From Volvox africanus (Eukaryota > Chlorophyta > Chlorophyceae > Chlamydomonadales > Volvocaceae): a stretch of DNA of 64,000 nt. The notes below the pieces were generated by a model that was not told the DNA's origin, did not search any database, and worked only from the letters and a program-made list of their open reading frames with translations. Where the stretch lies: assembly GCA_030268105.1 (NCBI GenBank), contig BSDZ01000094.1:1025001-1089000 (forward strand). Reading direction: 5' to 3'. Numbering within the stretch: position 1 is the first letter of the stretch; the number at the start of each line of letters is the position of its first letter. Positions 43,501 through 54,129 of the stretch are shown one piece after another. A program made the translations under genes and the position numbers.

Positions 43501-44623
43501 AGCTCACCCGCGGCCTTAAAAGCAGTCCGTGTGCACCTTTCCGTAACAAACGGACGGCCTCCTTACGCCCGACTAGCTCTGGTTCGATTCGCGTGGCCAT
43601 TGCGGTCACAGCGAAATTAACCATAGGCACCGCCTCAGCTTCGCCCTCCTTTGGTGTGACATGTTCGAACGACAGGAAAGGTACCTTAATCGACAGAGTA
43701 CCCTTGCATATATGCAGGGTTGCGGTCTCCATGTCGATGCGCACGCGGTACTGTCGTAATGTCGAGGACCCCATTATGTACGGTGCAGTCTCTGCCAAGC
43801 CCTGCAGCACGTACGGCCGGGTCACAACACGCAAAGGGCCTATCGATAGGCTAAGGGTAATCCTGCCCAATATGGGATGCTTACCCCCGTCAGCAAGGGT
43901 AACCTGTGGACAATCAGACGACTCTGGGGACAACCCCAGCGCTTTCATCTCTGCGACAGAGATGAAGTCGTCGCTGGCACCGGTGTCAACAAGTGCCTTC
44001 AGAGTACGGCCATTCAAACCGATCTGAACCACAGGGACACGGTTATCTACGAGCGACTGCCCAGCAGACAACGTTAGTGCACTTAAGGCGGGTCCGTAAC
44101 CAACGGCACCCCCGTCAGGAGCTTCGTACCAAACGTCAACCGAGTAGGATGTGCCTGGCCACGGAGCCAGCATACCCTCCCGATCCACACCATTAAACAA
44201 AACGGTGCCCAGCTCGAACCGGTGGACATGCCGCATACCCCTTAACGATGCCTCTGCCTTGCGCCGACAGAAAGCAGGGAGTAAAACACATGCGGCAGTG
44301 CCTGGATATTGACGCCTACATCTCCTGTATATGGCCAACTGTTCCGACATCTCACGCAGAGACGAGGGGATGAACAAAACCACGTGGTTGGACAGATCGA
44401 TAGACGACAGGGGACGGCGAGGTGTAAACAAATTACACAACGGATCGAAGCAGAGAAGTCCCGTGCGTCCGTCAAGCGTGATGCGTCGCGCAATGACTCG
44501 CTCGATGTGTCCGAATACACAAGGCAACAATGCCTTAACGGCTGGCCGTAAGGATGACCACCGACCACGCGTTAGTTCAGAAAACCCAGGTAGAGCCCCC
44601 TCCGCAGGAACCCGGGCAAGCCC
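40568..44623 (-). CDS. pol: A5 Pol polyprotein, open frame
   Basis: Open from the codon after the UAG (44626-44624) to TGA at 40570-40568. All domains are present in the A4 order: [21 protein letters not shown], RNase H, HHCC, D-D-E with SDRGGQF and GQTERTN, GPY/F-like module and chromodomain. Substitutions at usually conserved places: CIVYRGLN for CIDYRGLN in RT, VDRPTKM for VDRLTKM in integrase, YTGLSFG for YTVLSFG. A two-codon deletion (VVRPQEVP for [10 protein letters not shown]) lies in the linker. The frame is open, but the RT change may reduce activity; that is inference. Confidence 0.92.
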   Translation of the reverse strand, partial: GLARVPAEGALPGFSELTRGRWSSLRPAVKALLPCVFGHIERVIARRITLDGRTGLLCFDPLCNLFTPRRPLSSIDLSNHVVLFIPSSLREMSEQLAIYRRCRRQYPGTAACVLLPAFCRRKAEASLRGMRHVHRFELGTVLFNGVDREGMLAPWPGTSYSVDVWYEAPDGGAVGYGPALSALTLSAGQSLVDNRVPVVQIGLNGRTLKALVDTGASDDFISVAEMKALGLSPESSDCPQVTLADGGKHPILGRITLSLSIGPLRVVTRPYVLQGLAETAPYIMGSSTLRQYRVRIDMETATLHICKGTLSIKVPFLSFEHVTPKEGEAEAVPMVNFAVTAMATRIEPELVGRKEAVRLLRKGAHGLLLRPRVSCCVTTAQISGDPEVEALLSQYEDVFKDIPGLPPMRPVDHTIPLMPGAQPTARPMYRLSPLELDEVKRQVTDLLTKGMIRPSTSPYSAPILFVGKKDGTLRMCIVYRGLNANTVKSRYPLPRVDDLLDKLKGSAYFSSIDLQQGYNQIRIAASDIPKTAFRTPFGHFKYTGLSFGLTNAPATFQAVMDRMFRPFIDRFVVCYLDDILVYSKTREEHLEHLRLVLDVMRREQLFAKCAKCFWAQPQVEYLGHIVSATGVKMDPRKVAVVRDWPAPQNLTELRKFLGLTNYFRKFIEKYSIIAAPLTSLTCKGVFVSLESWTSQCQRAFEELKRIVAEDVTLAFPDYSLPFRVEVVSDASIFGSGAVLLQEGRPIAFTSKKFSGAEIRYTTGEQELLAVLHALKEWRCYLEGRPFTLKTDHKPLTFLQSVPTLNRRQARWMEYLARFDCTWEYISGKLNIADALSRHPSLHAAILAAPVVRPQEVPIATDLAERLKVAYNADAWFADPANVENLRKQNGLWLRTEGAATQIVVPNDDTLRYDILARFHEDPLAGHPGSKGLIDLVQRSFWWPRLAKDAANFVQTCSLCQRNKALSGKGHGLLQPLPVPDAPWESVFMDFVVALPKTEGGYDAVFVMVDRPTKMVHLAPCTSSCTAEQTARLFFDNVVRLHGVLKNVISDRGGQFTSKFWEALCKLVGMRVNLSTAYHPQTDGQTERTNRTLDDMLRNYAGRRPLVWDTYLTVAEFALNNAVNRSTGKSPFFLNYGFHPALPVWRELEVNVPGAKLFAKSFMSRITDAKSCLDAAQQRTTEYYNKSKQDVTFSEGQLVLLSTKNLRSLADESRKLLPRWIGPYPVVRMVGNVAVELALPADMTIHPTFHVSLVHPYRGTEPVPQPTNAPTAIEPVPETWIAGKQKFYDVERVLDYRTRRVGRHRRKRTVHEYLVKWTGYTDEHNSWEPARNFSQDMKPLLEEARKRATQTQ

Positions 44624-45861
44624 CTATTTCGGCTGAGGTACAAACGGCGGCATTAGAGGGCAATCCTTCGTAGAATGGCTCTCCGCACACCGTAGACAAA
44701 CGTTGGCCAATTTTCGACGCTTGAATTCGGAACGATTGCAATTCCATTTTGGCATGAATGTGTCGTCCGTACGAGTACGCTTTGCGTTGGGGTCGGAACG
44801 CTGTGCGGCTGCCAACGACGGCGCACCACCACGCTTCCTGTTCCTAGCTGAGTCCGAGCTCGGACCTGCTCCTCCTGTACCACGGACACCCGAGCTAGCG
44901 CCCCCGCGCGCCTTGCGTTGCCCGTTGCTGCGTCGCGTCGCGGCAGTAGGTGTGGGGCGGGTCGCGCCGAGGTCCTGGTCGAGAGCTACAGCTTCCCCAA
45001 GCGGATCCTGCACTTGCACGGTATTTGCACGAGGGGCAGACTTGACTTCTTCCTCGCCGGCAAGGAGTCGTATCTCCGCACCCTTAGCAAAAGCGACCAA
45101 AGCGTCATACGACTTGATCTGCGCTCCAACCAAGTCAGTAGCACACCATTTAGCCAAAAGTTTCGTTAGGCCTCGCCTAAACCAAAAGACACGCTCAGAT
45201 TCGGTGAGGTCAGCAATGGGAGTCACAAGTGCTTCGAAGTGTGACTGGTACGCAGGTACATTTTCATCCCGACGCATGTGGTAGCTACCGGCTGCCAAAG
45301 CGTTACGAGCTTCCACATCACGTGCTTGGACCGCAGTAGCGAATCGTGAGAGCAAAGCGGCAGTCAACTCGTCAAAAAAGTAAAGATGCCCCGGGTGTTG
45401 GTCCAATTGCGATACCAGTCCTTCGCTGAGCCCTCGAGGGTGTTACCAACGAAGAGACACTTGATACCGTCATTGTCGCCACCATGGACAGCTTGGAGGT
45501 ACAATTTAGTGTCACGCACGTACGCACGAGTTGCATCGGCTATGACATGCCCTGGTGTCTTGTCGGTCAGCGAAATATTAAGCCTAGGCACAGGAATCGA
45601 CAATCTCATCACCTCAGGGATGTCCTCATGCCCTCGAGCTTGAGGTAATGGCAGAACCCTTTGTCCAGCAGTGTTGTCCATATTGGTGTTAACTGCTGAA
45701 TGCGGCACAATTAAGTGAGCAGGGGTCTGGAAAGTAAGGGACTCTTGAGTGGCTCGCGTGCCAACAGTCTCAAGACCTCTATCCGAAGCTCTAGCAGTCA
45801 CAGCAAAATCGGGCTGGCTTGCTAAGCTAGTGTGCGGCGTATCGGTGTGCTCCGCAGACAT
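44624..45861 (-). pseudogene. A5 gag, two-base insertion
   Basis: Starts MSAEHTDTPHTSL at 45861. A run of six A on the plus strand at 45374-45379 (four in A4) puts the first 160 codons out of frame with the rest. Downstream of it the core, the basic linker, the knuckle CLRCAESHSTKDC and the UAG are intact. Two separate open halves remain. Confidence 0.9.
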
Positions 45862-45948
45862 GGAACACGAAGCGATACCCTAGGTTTGCGTAATAGAAGC
45901 CGACTTCTATCGCAAAAGCAAGAGTACAAAGCGATTCGGTGAGCCTAC

Positions 45949-46260
45949 CGACAGTACTCTTGAGAAGATCCAGTAAATTCAGCAAGTACTTGCCCAGCTG
46001 AGTATGGATCTTCGTAGTTTGGGTGATGAGAGTCGCCAACTGGTCCAGACGAAAGCCGGTCTCAGTCGCCGCGGCAAGCAAAGCCGGTGCACTGAGATTA
46101 CCTGCGACTCAGAGCGTACACTTACACAACAAGTACAGCAATCTAAGCAAAAGCAATTAAGCAATTACAAACAGGAAGCAGCGGCGTCCAAAACGGCGCG
46201 GCCTAGGTCTTCGGCAAAGGTATCTAGCGGACCTCGTGGTTCATCGCTGGAGCTCGCCAT
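45949..46260 (-). CDS. A5 upstream small ORF, candidate two-exon gene
   Basis: Exon 1 46260-46173, candidate intron 46172-46102 (71 bp), exon 2 from 46101 to the GTCG at 45949 or on to the stop at 45829-45827. Exon 1 differs from A2 at eight third or first codon positions (for example AGT/AGC, GAC/GAT, TTA/CTA), and every change is synonymous. The base before the donor is T rather than G, giving Cys instead of Gly across the junction. Function unknown. Confidence 0.63.
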
Positions 46261-46328
46261 AGAAAGAACCTACTTCCGATTAGACACAAAAGAGACAGTT
46301 AGGCAACGAACCTGTCTCGATACCAAAT

Positions 46329-47152
46329 TGTTGTACCTCTCGTTCGCGTTTGCTCATAAGTATCTGCATGTCTGAAGACTTTCGACACCGATGCGTGAGC
46401 ACTTGCAAGTACAGCAAGGCAAGCGAGAGCAAACAGAGACAGCGGAAGACTTCAAGACGAAGAGAGATATAACTTACAGTCTTACAGGTCGGAATGATGC
46501 AATGAACGATATCACCGTCAGCGCCGGAAGCAAGCAATCATCACGCGGCGGTGATAAGTGAAGTTCAGGCTTAGCTCGGGCTAAGTAGAAATGCGTATAG
46601 CAATTATAATGTAGAACACACGAGTGTTCTCCGGTATCGAATATCTTGTCTAGCTTAGCCGTCCTCGCATCTGTTATACTCGCAGCATCGCAGTGCCGTA
46701 CGATTCACATCAAGAGGCCGATCCTAGATGTGACAACCCTACTGCATATAGGCGATGTCTACGCATAACAACGTATAAGCCTTTCCGGCATTCGCATGAT
46801 GCAAGGGTCCGGATAACGATATCCGGTTGCAGGGCATGTATCGCGACGAGTGCGGCGCTCTCAACATGTGCTGTAATGAAGTAATATTATATCAGATAAT
46901 ATTACTTATCGTTTCGTAGCACGAGCATAATGCGCACTTCGATGATTCGGGCTTTCATGCATGCTAGGCGGATTTGCCATGATGCGATGTCGCAATGGAT
47001 AATGACAACATGCTGAATGCATATATAAATGTATATGAATACATTTATATCATGCAGATTCATTCATATGCAATGCGTTCATCACAGAAGCACTTCGCCT
47101 AGTAGGATCGCATCGACCTACGCGTCAGAGGGAAATGAACTGTAGCACAACA
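46329..47152 (-). repeat. A5 5' LTR
   Basis: 824 bp, reverse orientation, ending GTAGCACAACA. The extra CAACA after it is the TSD. Confidence 0.93.
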
Positions 47153-47157
47153 CAACA

Positions 47158-47351
47158 TACGACTCGGTGTTAGTAATGGTTGATCGTTTGACCAAGATGG
47201 TTCACTTAGCCCCCTGCACCTTGTCTTGCACCACTGAGCAAACAGCATGATTATTTTAGATAATGTGGCCCGATTGCATGGAGTTCCTAAAAATGTGATA
47301 TCCGATCGTGGCGGTCAATTCACGTCTAAGTTTTGGGAAGCACTATGTCAA
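47158..47351 (+). pseudogene. B3 pol, integrase fragment
   Basis: Resumes B3 pol between A6/A5 and B1: [20 protein letters not shown] through SDRGGQF to ALCQ. It carries a stop (CAGCATGAT) and other decay. It ends at the B1 TSD gtcaa and continues at 62043. Confidence 0.88.
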
Positions 47352-48166
47352 TGTTGTATCCTTCCTTCTTCAATCATGCATTAGCTCTGCACGTCTGGAT
47401 GTTAGCTGCGTGCGAACCAAGCTTACGAACAGCAAGGCAATCTAATGCAAATATCAGACAGTGGAAGACTCAATGACAAGGAAAGATTCAACTTACAACG
47501 TTCTTCAATTACAGGATTTAAGTCTGCCGTCAGACCCCGTGGGCAATGTTCATCACTCGGCTGCAGATGGCGTGCTAGAATAGCTCAGACCGTATATCAA
47601 TGATTATATCGTATGTATGCGTATTGATTAGAGTTAAGTACTCGGGTACTTAGTCCAAAGTTAGCGTCGCGCCGACTTCGGTCTCTAGGCGGCCATCCTC
47701 GCACCTATCACGTCGTGATATCGGAATGCAGTACAGGTCTCACTGGATTGTGATCTCAAGTGTGAGTACCTTGACAACACTGCTCTAAATATCGTATCAT
47801 CCGTGATATTATTGGATGCAACGCATGCAATATGCAAGGGTCCAAATATCAATATTCGGTTGCCAACCCAACCATCGCGATCGTCGCCTTTTTGCATACG
47901 CGTATGGTTTGTGACGTCAATTGGGTAATAACATTTAAAGTATTATTACACGATATAATATGCCAATGGATAGATCGCGCATTAATAATCAGCTTCGAGT
48001 CAAACATGTTGACCAACAGCGCGATGTCATGGATGATAATGCGACATGCCTGATTAGCCAGATATACTCGAGTACATCATGCTAATATACTTGTATTATG
48101 CGTTATAGTGTTTAAATGCATCGCGGCCTTCGTGAATGTAAATGGTGATCGAATCCGCATACAACA
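47352..48166 (-). repeat. B1 3' LTR
   Basis: 815 bp, reverse orientation, TGTTGTATCCTTCC to GCATACAACA. The polypurine tract complement (CCCCCTTCCC) follows at 48171. Confidence 0.93.
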
Positions 48167-48225
48167 ACTATCCCCCTTCCCGTATGCAGCGTCCTCGCTG
48201 CATCGAACAGCATCAACTGCAAGGA

Positions 48226-51200
48226 TCATTGGGTTTGCGTGGCACGAAGACGAGCTTCCTCCAATATGGGCTTCATTTCCAGCGAGAAGTTACGCATCGG
48301 CTCCCACGAATTATGCTCGCTCGAATAGCCAGTCCACTTGACCAGATACTCATGCACCTTCCGCTTTCGTCGTTGTCGACCAATGCGACGAACCCGATAA
48401 TCCAAAATGCGTTCCACATCATACACCTTTTGCTTGCCTGCGATCCAGGTCTCGGGACCGGAATCCATTACTGCAGGGGCATCGGTGTCGTTTGTAACGG
48501 GTACTGTGCCGTGATAAGGGCGGATTAAAGAAATATGGAATGTGGGGTGGATATTCATGTCAGAAGGTAGGGATAGCTCCACAGCTACATTCCCTATCAT
48601 GCGAACAACGGGATATGGGCCGATCCAGCGAGGTAACAATTTACGGGAACCGTCAGCGAGCGAACGCAAGTTCTTAGTGCTCAATAATACCATTTGTCCC
48701 GCCGAAAATGTTACGTCCCGTTTGGATTTATTATAATAGTCCGTCGTCCGTTGTTGTGCTGCGTCAAGGCATGCCTTCGCATCTGTCATGTGGGATAGGA
48801 ACGACTTGGCAAAGGTTTTAGCCGCAGGGATATTTATCTCCAACTCTCGCCACACGGGTAGCGCAGGATGGAATCCGTAATTCAGAAAGAAAGGGCTTTG
48901 ACCTGTGGAGCGGTTAACAGCGTTGTTAAGCGCGAATTCTGCCGAAGTCAGAAACGTATCCCAAACAGAGGGTGTGCGTCCCACGAAATTCCTCAACATG
49001 TCGCCCAGTGTGCGATTTGTGCATTCGGTTTGCCCATCAGATTGTGGATGATATGCTGTGCTCAAATGAACGCGCATACCGATAAGTTGACATAGCGCTT
49101 CCCAAAACTTAGACGTGAATTGCCCGCCGCGATCGGATATCACATTTTTAGGAACGCCATGCAATCGAACCACATTATCGAAAAATAATCGTGCTGTTTG
49201 CTCAGCGGTGCAAGACGAGGTGCAGGGGGCTAAATGAACCATCTTGGTCAAACAATCGACCATTACGAACACCGAGTCGTATCCCCCTTCAGTTTTGGGC
49301 AGCGTGACTACGAAGTCCATAGAGACACTTTCCCAAGGGGAATCGGGTATAGGTAAAGGTTGTAATAAACCCTGGCCCCTACCGGATAGTGCTTTATTGC
49401 GCTTACATAAACTGCACCTTTGCACGAAATTTTCCGCATCCTTCACCACGCGCGGCCACCAGAATGAGCGTCATACAAGCTCTGCCAATCGCGTGCTTCC
49501 AGGATGTCCTGCTAACGGGTCCTCGTGGAACCGTGCAAGAATATCGTAGCGTAAAGCGTCATCGTTGGGCACGACGATTTGTGTGGTTGAGCCGTCCTGC
49601 CGTATCCACAAATCGTTGCGCTTCTGCAAATGTTCCACATTGTCGGGTGAAGCGAACCATGGATCCACTTCATATGCCGCCTTGAGTCGCTGCGCCAGGT
49701 CCGTTGCGATCGGCACCTCCTGACTGCGCGAGCGAGTGACTGGTGCTGCCAAAATAGCAGCATGCAATGAGGGATGTCCACTGAGGGCGTCAACAATATT
49801 AATCCTGCCGGCGATATACTCCCAAGTGCAGTTGAAACGAGATAGATACTCCATCCATCGAGCTTGTCGTCGGTTAAGCGTAGGGACACTCTGCAAGAAT
49901 GTCAGCGGCTTATGATCAGTCTTCAGTGTAAAAGGGCGGCCCTCAAGGTAACAACGCCATTCCTTCAAAGCATGTAGAGCTGCCAACAGCTCCTGCTCTC
50001 CAGTTGTATATCGGGCCTCCGCACCCGAAAACTTCTTACTCGTGAAGGCGATCGGTCGTCCTTCCTGTAACAATACAGCGCCGCTTCCATGCAAGGAAGC
50101 ATCCGATACAACTTCAACACGGAAAGGCAACGAGTAGTCAGGAAAAGAGAGGGTAACGTCGTCAGTGACGATTCGTTTGAGCTCTTCGAATGCCCACTGA
50201 CACGCGGGTGTCCAGGCTTCAAGAGAAACGAAACCTCCTTTCTTCGTCAAATTCGTAAGCGGGGCCGCAATAATGGAGTAATTCTTAATAAATTTACGGA
50301 AGTAGTTAGTCAAACCCAAGAACTGGCGTAGTTCGGTGAGGTTCTGAGGCGCGGGCCATTCGCGAACCACAGCTACCTTCCGTGGGTCCATCCTGACCCC
50401 AGTGGCCGACACGATGTGGCCCAAATACTCCACTTGCGGCTGCGCCCAAAAGCACTTGGCGCGTTTAGCAAACAGTTGCTCCCGCTTCATCACCTCAAGC
50501 ACGAGCTTGAGATGCCTCAGATGCTCCTCGCGCGTTTTGGAATATATTAAAATATCATCCAAATAGCAAACGACGAACCTGTCGATATACGGTCTGAACA
50601 TGCGATCCATCACTGCTTGAAATGTGGCGGGCGCATTAGTAAGTCCAAACGACAAAACCGTATACTTGAAATGACCAAAGGGAGTCCGGAAAGTGGTTTT
50701 CGGAATATCAGAGGCAGCGATGCGTATCTGATTATACCCTTGTTGGAGGTCAATCGAGGAAAAATAAGCTGAGCCTTTCAGCTTATCGAGCAGGTCATCA
50801 ACGCGCGGCAAAGGGTAGCGATTTTTGATCGTGGTCGCATTCAAGCCTCTATAATCGATGCACATACGCAACGTCCCATCCTTCTTACCGACAAACAATA
50901 TCGGTGCAGAGTATGGCGATGTGCTGGGCCGAATCATACCCTTTGCGAGCAGATCCCTCACTTGCCGCTTCACTTCATCCAGCTCCAACGGGCTTAACCT
51001 GTACATAGGTCGTGAAACGGGTTGTGCTCCGGGCACAAGAGGGATCGTATGGTCAACAGGTCGCATAGGTGGGAGCCCTGGGATGTCATGAAAAACATCA
51101 GCATATTTATGCAGGAGGGCTTCGACCTCAAGATCCTTCACGGTGGACTGCGCGGTGGTAGCATTCGACTGCACCCGTGGCCTCACAAGCAACGCATGGG

Positions 51201-52293
51201 CGCCTCTCCGTATCATTCGATCGGTTTCTTTGCGTCCAATTAGCTTGGGTTCTTGTTTTCCGCTGACGATCGCCGCCAAAGCAAAGTTAACCTCAGGCTC
51301 CGCAACAGTTCCGCCCTCCTCTGGTGTGACATCTTGGTACGACAGAAAAGGTACCTTAGTCGATAGGTTCCCTTTGCACAAACTAAGTGTGGTGGACTCC
51401 ATATCAATGCGCGCGCGGTACTGTCGTAATGTCGCGGCACCCAGAATGTACTGTGCTGTCTCCAAGAGACCTTGTAGCACATACGGTTGGGCCCTAACAC
51501 GCAGAGGGCCTATCGATAGGCTAAGGGTGATCCTGCCCACGATGGGATGCTTTCCTCCATTAGCGAGGACAACCTGTGCACAATCGGACGACTGAGGGGT
51601 CAACCCCAAATCTTTCACCTCCTTTGCCGAGATGAAGTCGTCACTGGCGCCGGTATCCACAAGCGCCTTCATCAGTCGACCTCAGAGGCCGATCTCGATA
51701 ATGGGGACGCGATTCCCCGTCGGAGTTGACACCGCAGACATCAGAAGAGATCCTATAGCAGGTTCGAACCTGACAGGACTTAAAAGAGGGGCCTCAAACC
51801 ACACTTCAGCAGCGAAAGATAGTTTAGGCAGCATCATCGGATTACCCGTCACATCCACACCGTTAAACAGAGCGGTGCCCGACTCGAATCGGAGAACACA
51901 TTGCATACCTTCCAACAAGGACGCCACCTTACGTTGGGAAAAGGAGGGAATTAATATGCAAGCTGCAGTGTCTGGACTTTGACGGCGGTACTTCTTGTAC
52001 CTGGCGAGCTGTTCACACAGCTCACGGAAAGATGAAGGGATAAATAGCGTAGTGTGGCCAGATAAATCGAGAGAAGAGAGGGGGCAACGCGGCGCAAATA
52101 AATTACACAACGGGTCAAAATGATTTAGTCCCGTGCGTCCGTCGAGTGAGAAGCGTCGCTCGATAGCCCGTTTGATTTGTCTGAAAACAGCAGGTAAAAG
52201 GGCCCTTACGGCAGGGCGTAACGACGGCCAGCGGCCACATCTACTTTCTTCTATCCCGGGAGAAGTCCCTTCCTCCACATCCCGGGCAACTTC
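48226..52293 (-). pseudogene. B1 pol, two nonsense codons
   Basis: One continuous frame from the UAG at 52296-52294 to TGA at 48228-48226. It is interrupted at 51681-51679 (GGA to TGA, just before [16 protein letters not shown]) and 49470-49468 (CGA to TGA, in the HHCC module after RLAELV). Protease DTG, RT YLDDILIYS, complete RNase H, DD35E residues, GPY/F-like module and chromodomain (YDVERILDYR, KWTGYSSEHNSWEP) are all preserved. It is the most complete family B pol in the window, because B2 lacks part of RNase H and B3 lacks the protease. Confidence 0.93.
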
Positions 52294-52849
52294 CTAGGTC
52301 GTCTTCGGTACGAAAGGTGGCAAAAGGGGGCACTCGCGGGTAGGGTGTTCTGCCGCACACCGCAAGCAAAGATTAGCAAACTTTCGATGATCAAACTCTG
52401 AACGTCGGCACTCCCACTTTTGCATATACGGATCATCCGTCTGAGGTTTCTTCATACTGGGAGCCACGTTCTGCATTGCCACTACAGATGGCGTGCTCCC
52501 TCTTCGTTTGCCTTTAGCATGGCCAAAGCTCGGCCCGGCTCCCGCAGACCCGCGATTACTTGGGCTGTGACGTCCGCGATTGTCATACCGCCTTTCCTTT
52601 CGGACAGTATGTGCAGTCGCCGCGGGGCGTTGGTGGTTAGGACTCTGGTCCCTCGGTGGCAACTCCGAAGGCGATTCCTGCGCTCGCATCGCGTGAACGC
52701 GAGGGTTGAATTGTTTAACATCCTTTCCCGCCAACTGTCTAACTTCTGCTCCTCTAGCAAAAGCTACCAAAGCATTATAAGATTGAAAAGGAATTCCGCT
52801 AAGGTCAGTGGCACACCATCGCGCAAGGGATTCGGAAAGACCGCGATGG
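52294..52849 (-). CDS. gag: B1 gag, 3' part beyond B2
   Basis: C-terminal portion of the Gag whose start lies at 60768. Includes the end of the core (HRGLSESLARWCATDLSG), a basic linker with KGKRRGS, the knuckle CLRCAAEHPTREC and the UAG. Together with 60768-60081, minus one copy of the TSD, the length is that of the 412-residue Gag of B2, with no further lesion. It is broken only by the insertion. Confidence 0.9.
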
Positions 52850-53663
52850 TGTTGTATGCGGACTCGATCACCGTTTACATTCATGAAGTCCGCGATGCAT
52901 TTAAACATCATAATGCATAATACAAATATATTAGCATGATATACTCGAGTATATCTAGCTAATCAGGCATGTCGCATTATCATCTACGACATCGCGCTGT
53001 CGGTCAACATGTTTGACTCGAAGCTGATAATTAATGCGCGATCTGTCCATTGGCATATTATACCGCGTAATAATACTTTAAATGTTATACCCAATTTACG
53101 TCACAAACCATACGCGTATGCGAGAAGGCGACGATCGCGATGGTTGGGTCGGCAACCGAATATTGATATTCGGACCCTTGCATAATGCATGCGTTGCATT
53201 TAATAATATCACGGATGATACGATATTTAGAGCAGTGTTGGCAAGGTACTCACACTTGAGATCGCAATCCAGTGAGACCTGTACTGCATTCTGATATCGC
53301 GACGCGATAGGTGCGAGGACGGCCGCCTAGAGACCGAAGTCGGCGCGATGCTAACTTTGGACTAAGTACCCAAGTACTTAACTCTAATCAATACGCATAC
53401 ATACGATATAATCACTTATATTCGGCCTGAGCTATTCCAGCACGCCATTTGCAGCCGAGTGATGAACATTGCCCATGGGGTCTGACAGCAGACTTAACTC
53501 CTGTAATTGAAGAACATTGTAAGTTGGATCTTTCCTTGTCATTGAGTCTTCCGCTGTCTGATATCTGCATTAGATTGCCTTGCTGTTCGTAAGCTTGGTT
53601 CGCACACAGCTAACACCCAGACGTGCAGAGCTAATGCATGATTGAAGAAGGAAGGATACAACA
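52850..53663 (+). repeat. B2 5' LTR
   Basis: 814 bp. Palindromes: GATATAC-TCGA-GTATATC 52938-52955; CCGAATA-TTGA-TATTCGG 53156-53173; TAAGTAC-CCAA-GTACTTA 53363-53380. Confidence 0.95.
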
Positions 53664-53667
53664 AATT

Positions 53668-53685
53668 TGGTATCGAGACGGGTTA
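53668..53685 (+). other. B2 primer-binding site
   Basis: TGGTATCGAGACGGGTTA, 4 nt after the LTR. Same first 12 bases as family A. Confidence 0.75.
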
Positions 53686-53730
53686 ATTCACGATGACTGT
53701 ATTGCCCTTCGTCGGAAGTAGGTTCTCGCG

Positions 53731-54041
53731 ATGGCCAGCGACGACGACACTCGCCGCAGTCCTTTAGACACCTTTGCAGAGGATCTCGGCCGCACTGTTC
53801 TGGACGCCGCCGCTTCCGGTTTGTGAATTTAGACAATTGCTGCTAACTAGTTGTTGCTTTCTTGTTGCGGATCTGGCACCGTGAGTTGCAGGTGAACGTA
53901 CGCCGACATTGAACGCAGTATTGGCTGGGCAATACTTAAACGAGCAACAAATCAAGGCGTTGATTCAGAAAACTACCGAAATCAAAGACAACCTTACAGA
54001 CTATATCGCTTTTCTCCTTGGTCTACTTGGGAGTTCTGTCG
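53731..54041 (+). CDS. B2 upstream small ORF, candidate two-exon gene
   Basis: Exon 1 (53731-53818, 88 nt as in family A) encodes MASDDDTRRSP then LDTFAEDLGRTVLDAAAS. The candidate intron 53819-53891 (73 bp) has donor GTTTGT, a GCTAAC branch-point-like motif and acceptor TTGCAG|GT. Exon 2 continues in frame with NAVLAGQYLNEQQIKALIQK and TTEIKDNLTDYIAFLLGLLG, ending SSVG at 54041 before another GT. Over the LDTFAEDLG segment, B2 and A2 differ at most codons, yet only synonymously. After SVG the A and B frames lose all similarity, which suggests an exon end there. Confidence 0.65.
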
Positions 54042-54129
54042 GTACGCGGATAGTTCCAAAATTCCTGTTACGTTACGTTGCTCTCAGTTGTTCAGTAAAT
54101 TCCTGTCTTACTGATCAAACTCGTGCGTC

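Larger units (their letters stand above)
39686..47152 (-). mobile_element. A5, family A chromovirus with open pol
   Basis: Minus strand: 5' LTR 47152-46329, upstream ORF, gag, pol, 3' LTR 40508-39686. TSD caaca (39681-39685 and 47153-47157) is the end of solo LTR A6. Pol is open; gag has two extra T. The LTRs differ by roughly 2-3% by eye. The outer end of the 3' LTR lacks three bases (TGTTCCTC for TGTTGTACCTC), which would harm reintegration of this copy. Confidence 0.93.

Noticed and set aside
40568..44530. Host gene encoding a chromodomain protein
   Set aside because: The chromodomain is the C-terminal end of Pol, after integrase, and every copy lies between LTRs.
38852..47157. One composite or foldback element with inverted LTRs
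   Set aside because: Two independent target duplications (tatga/tacga and caaca) show two successive insertions.
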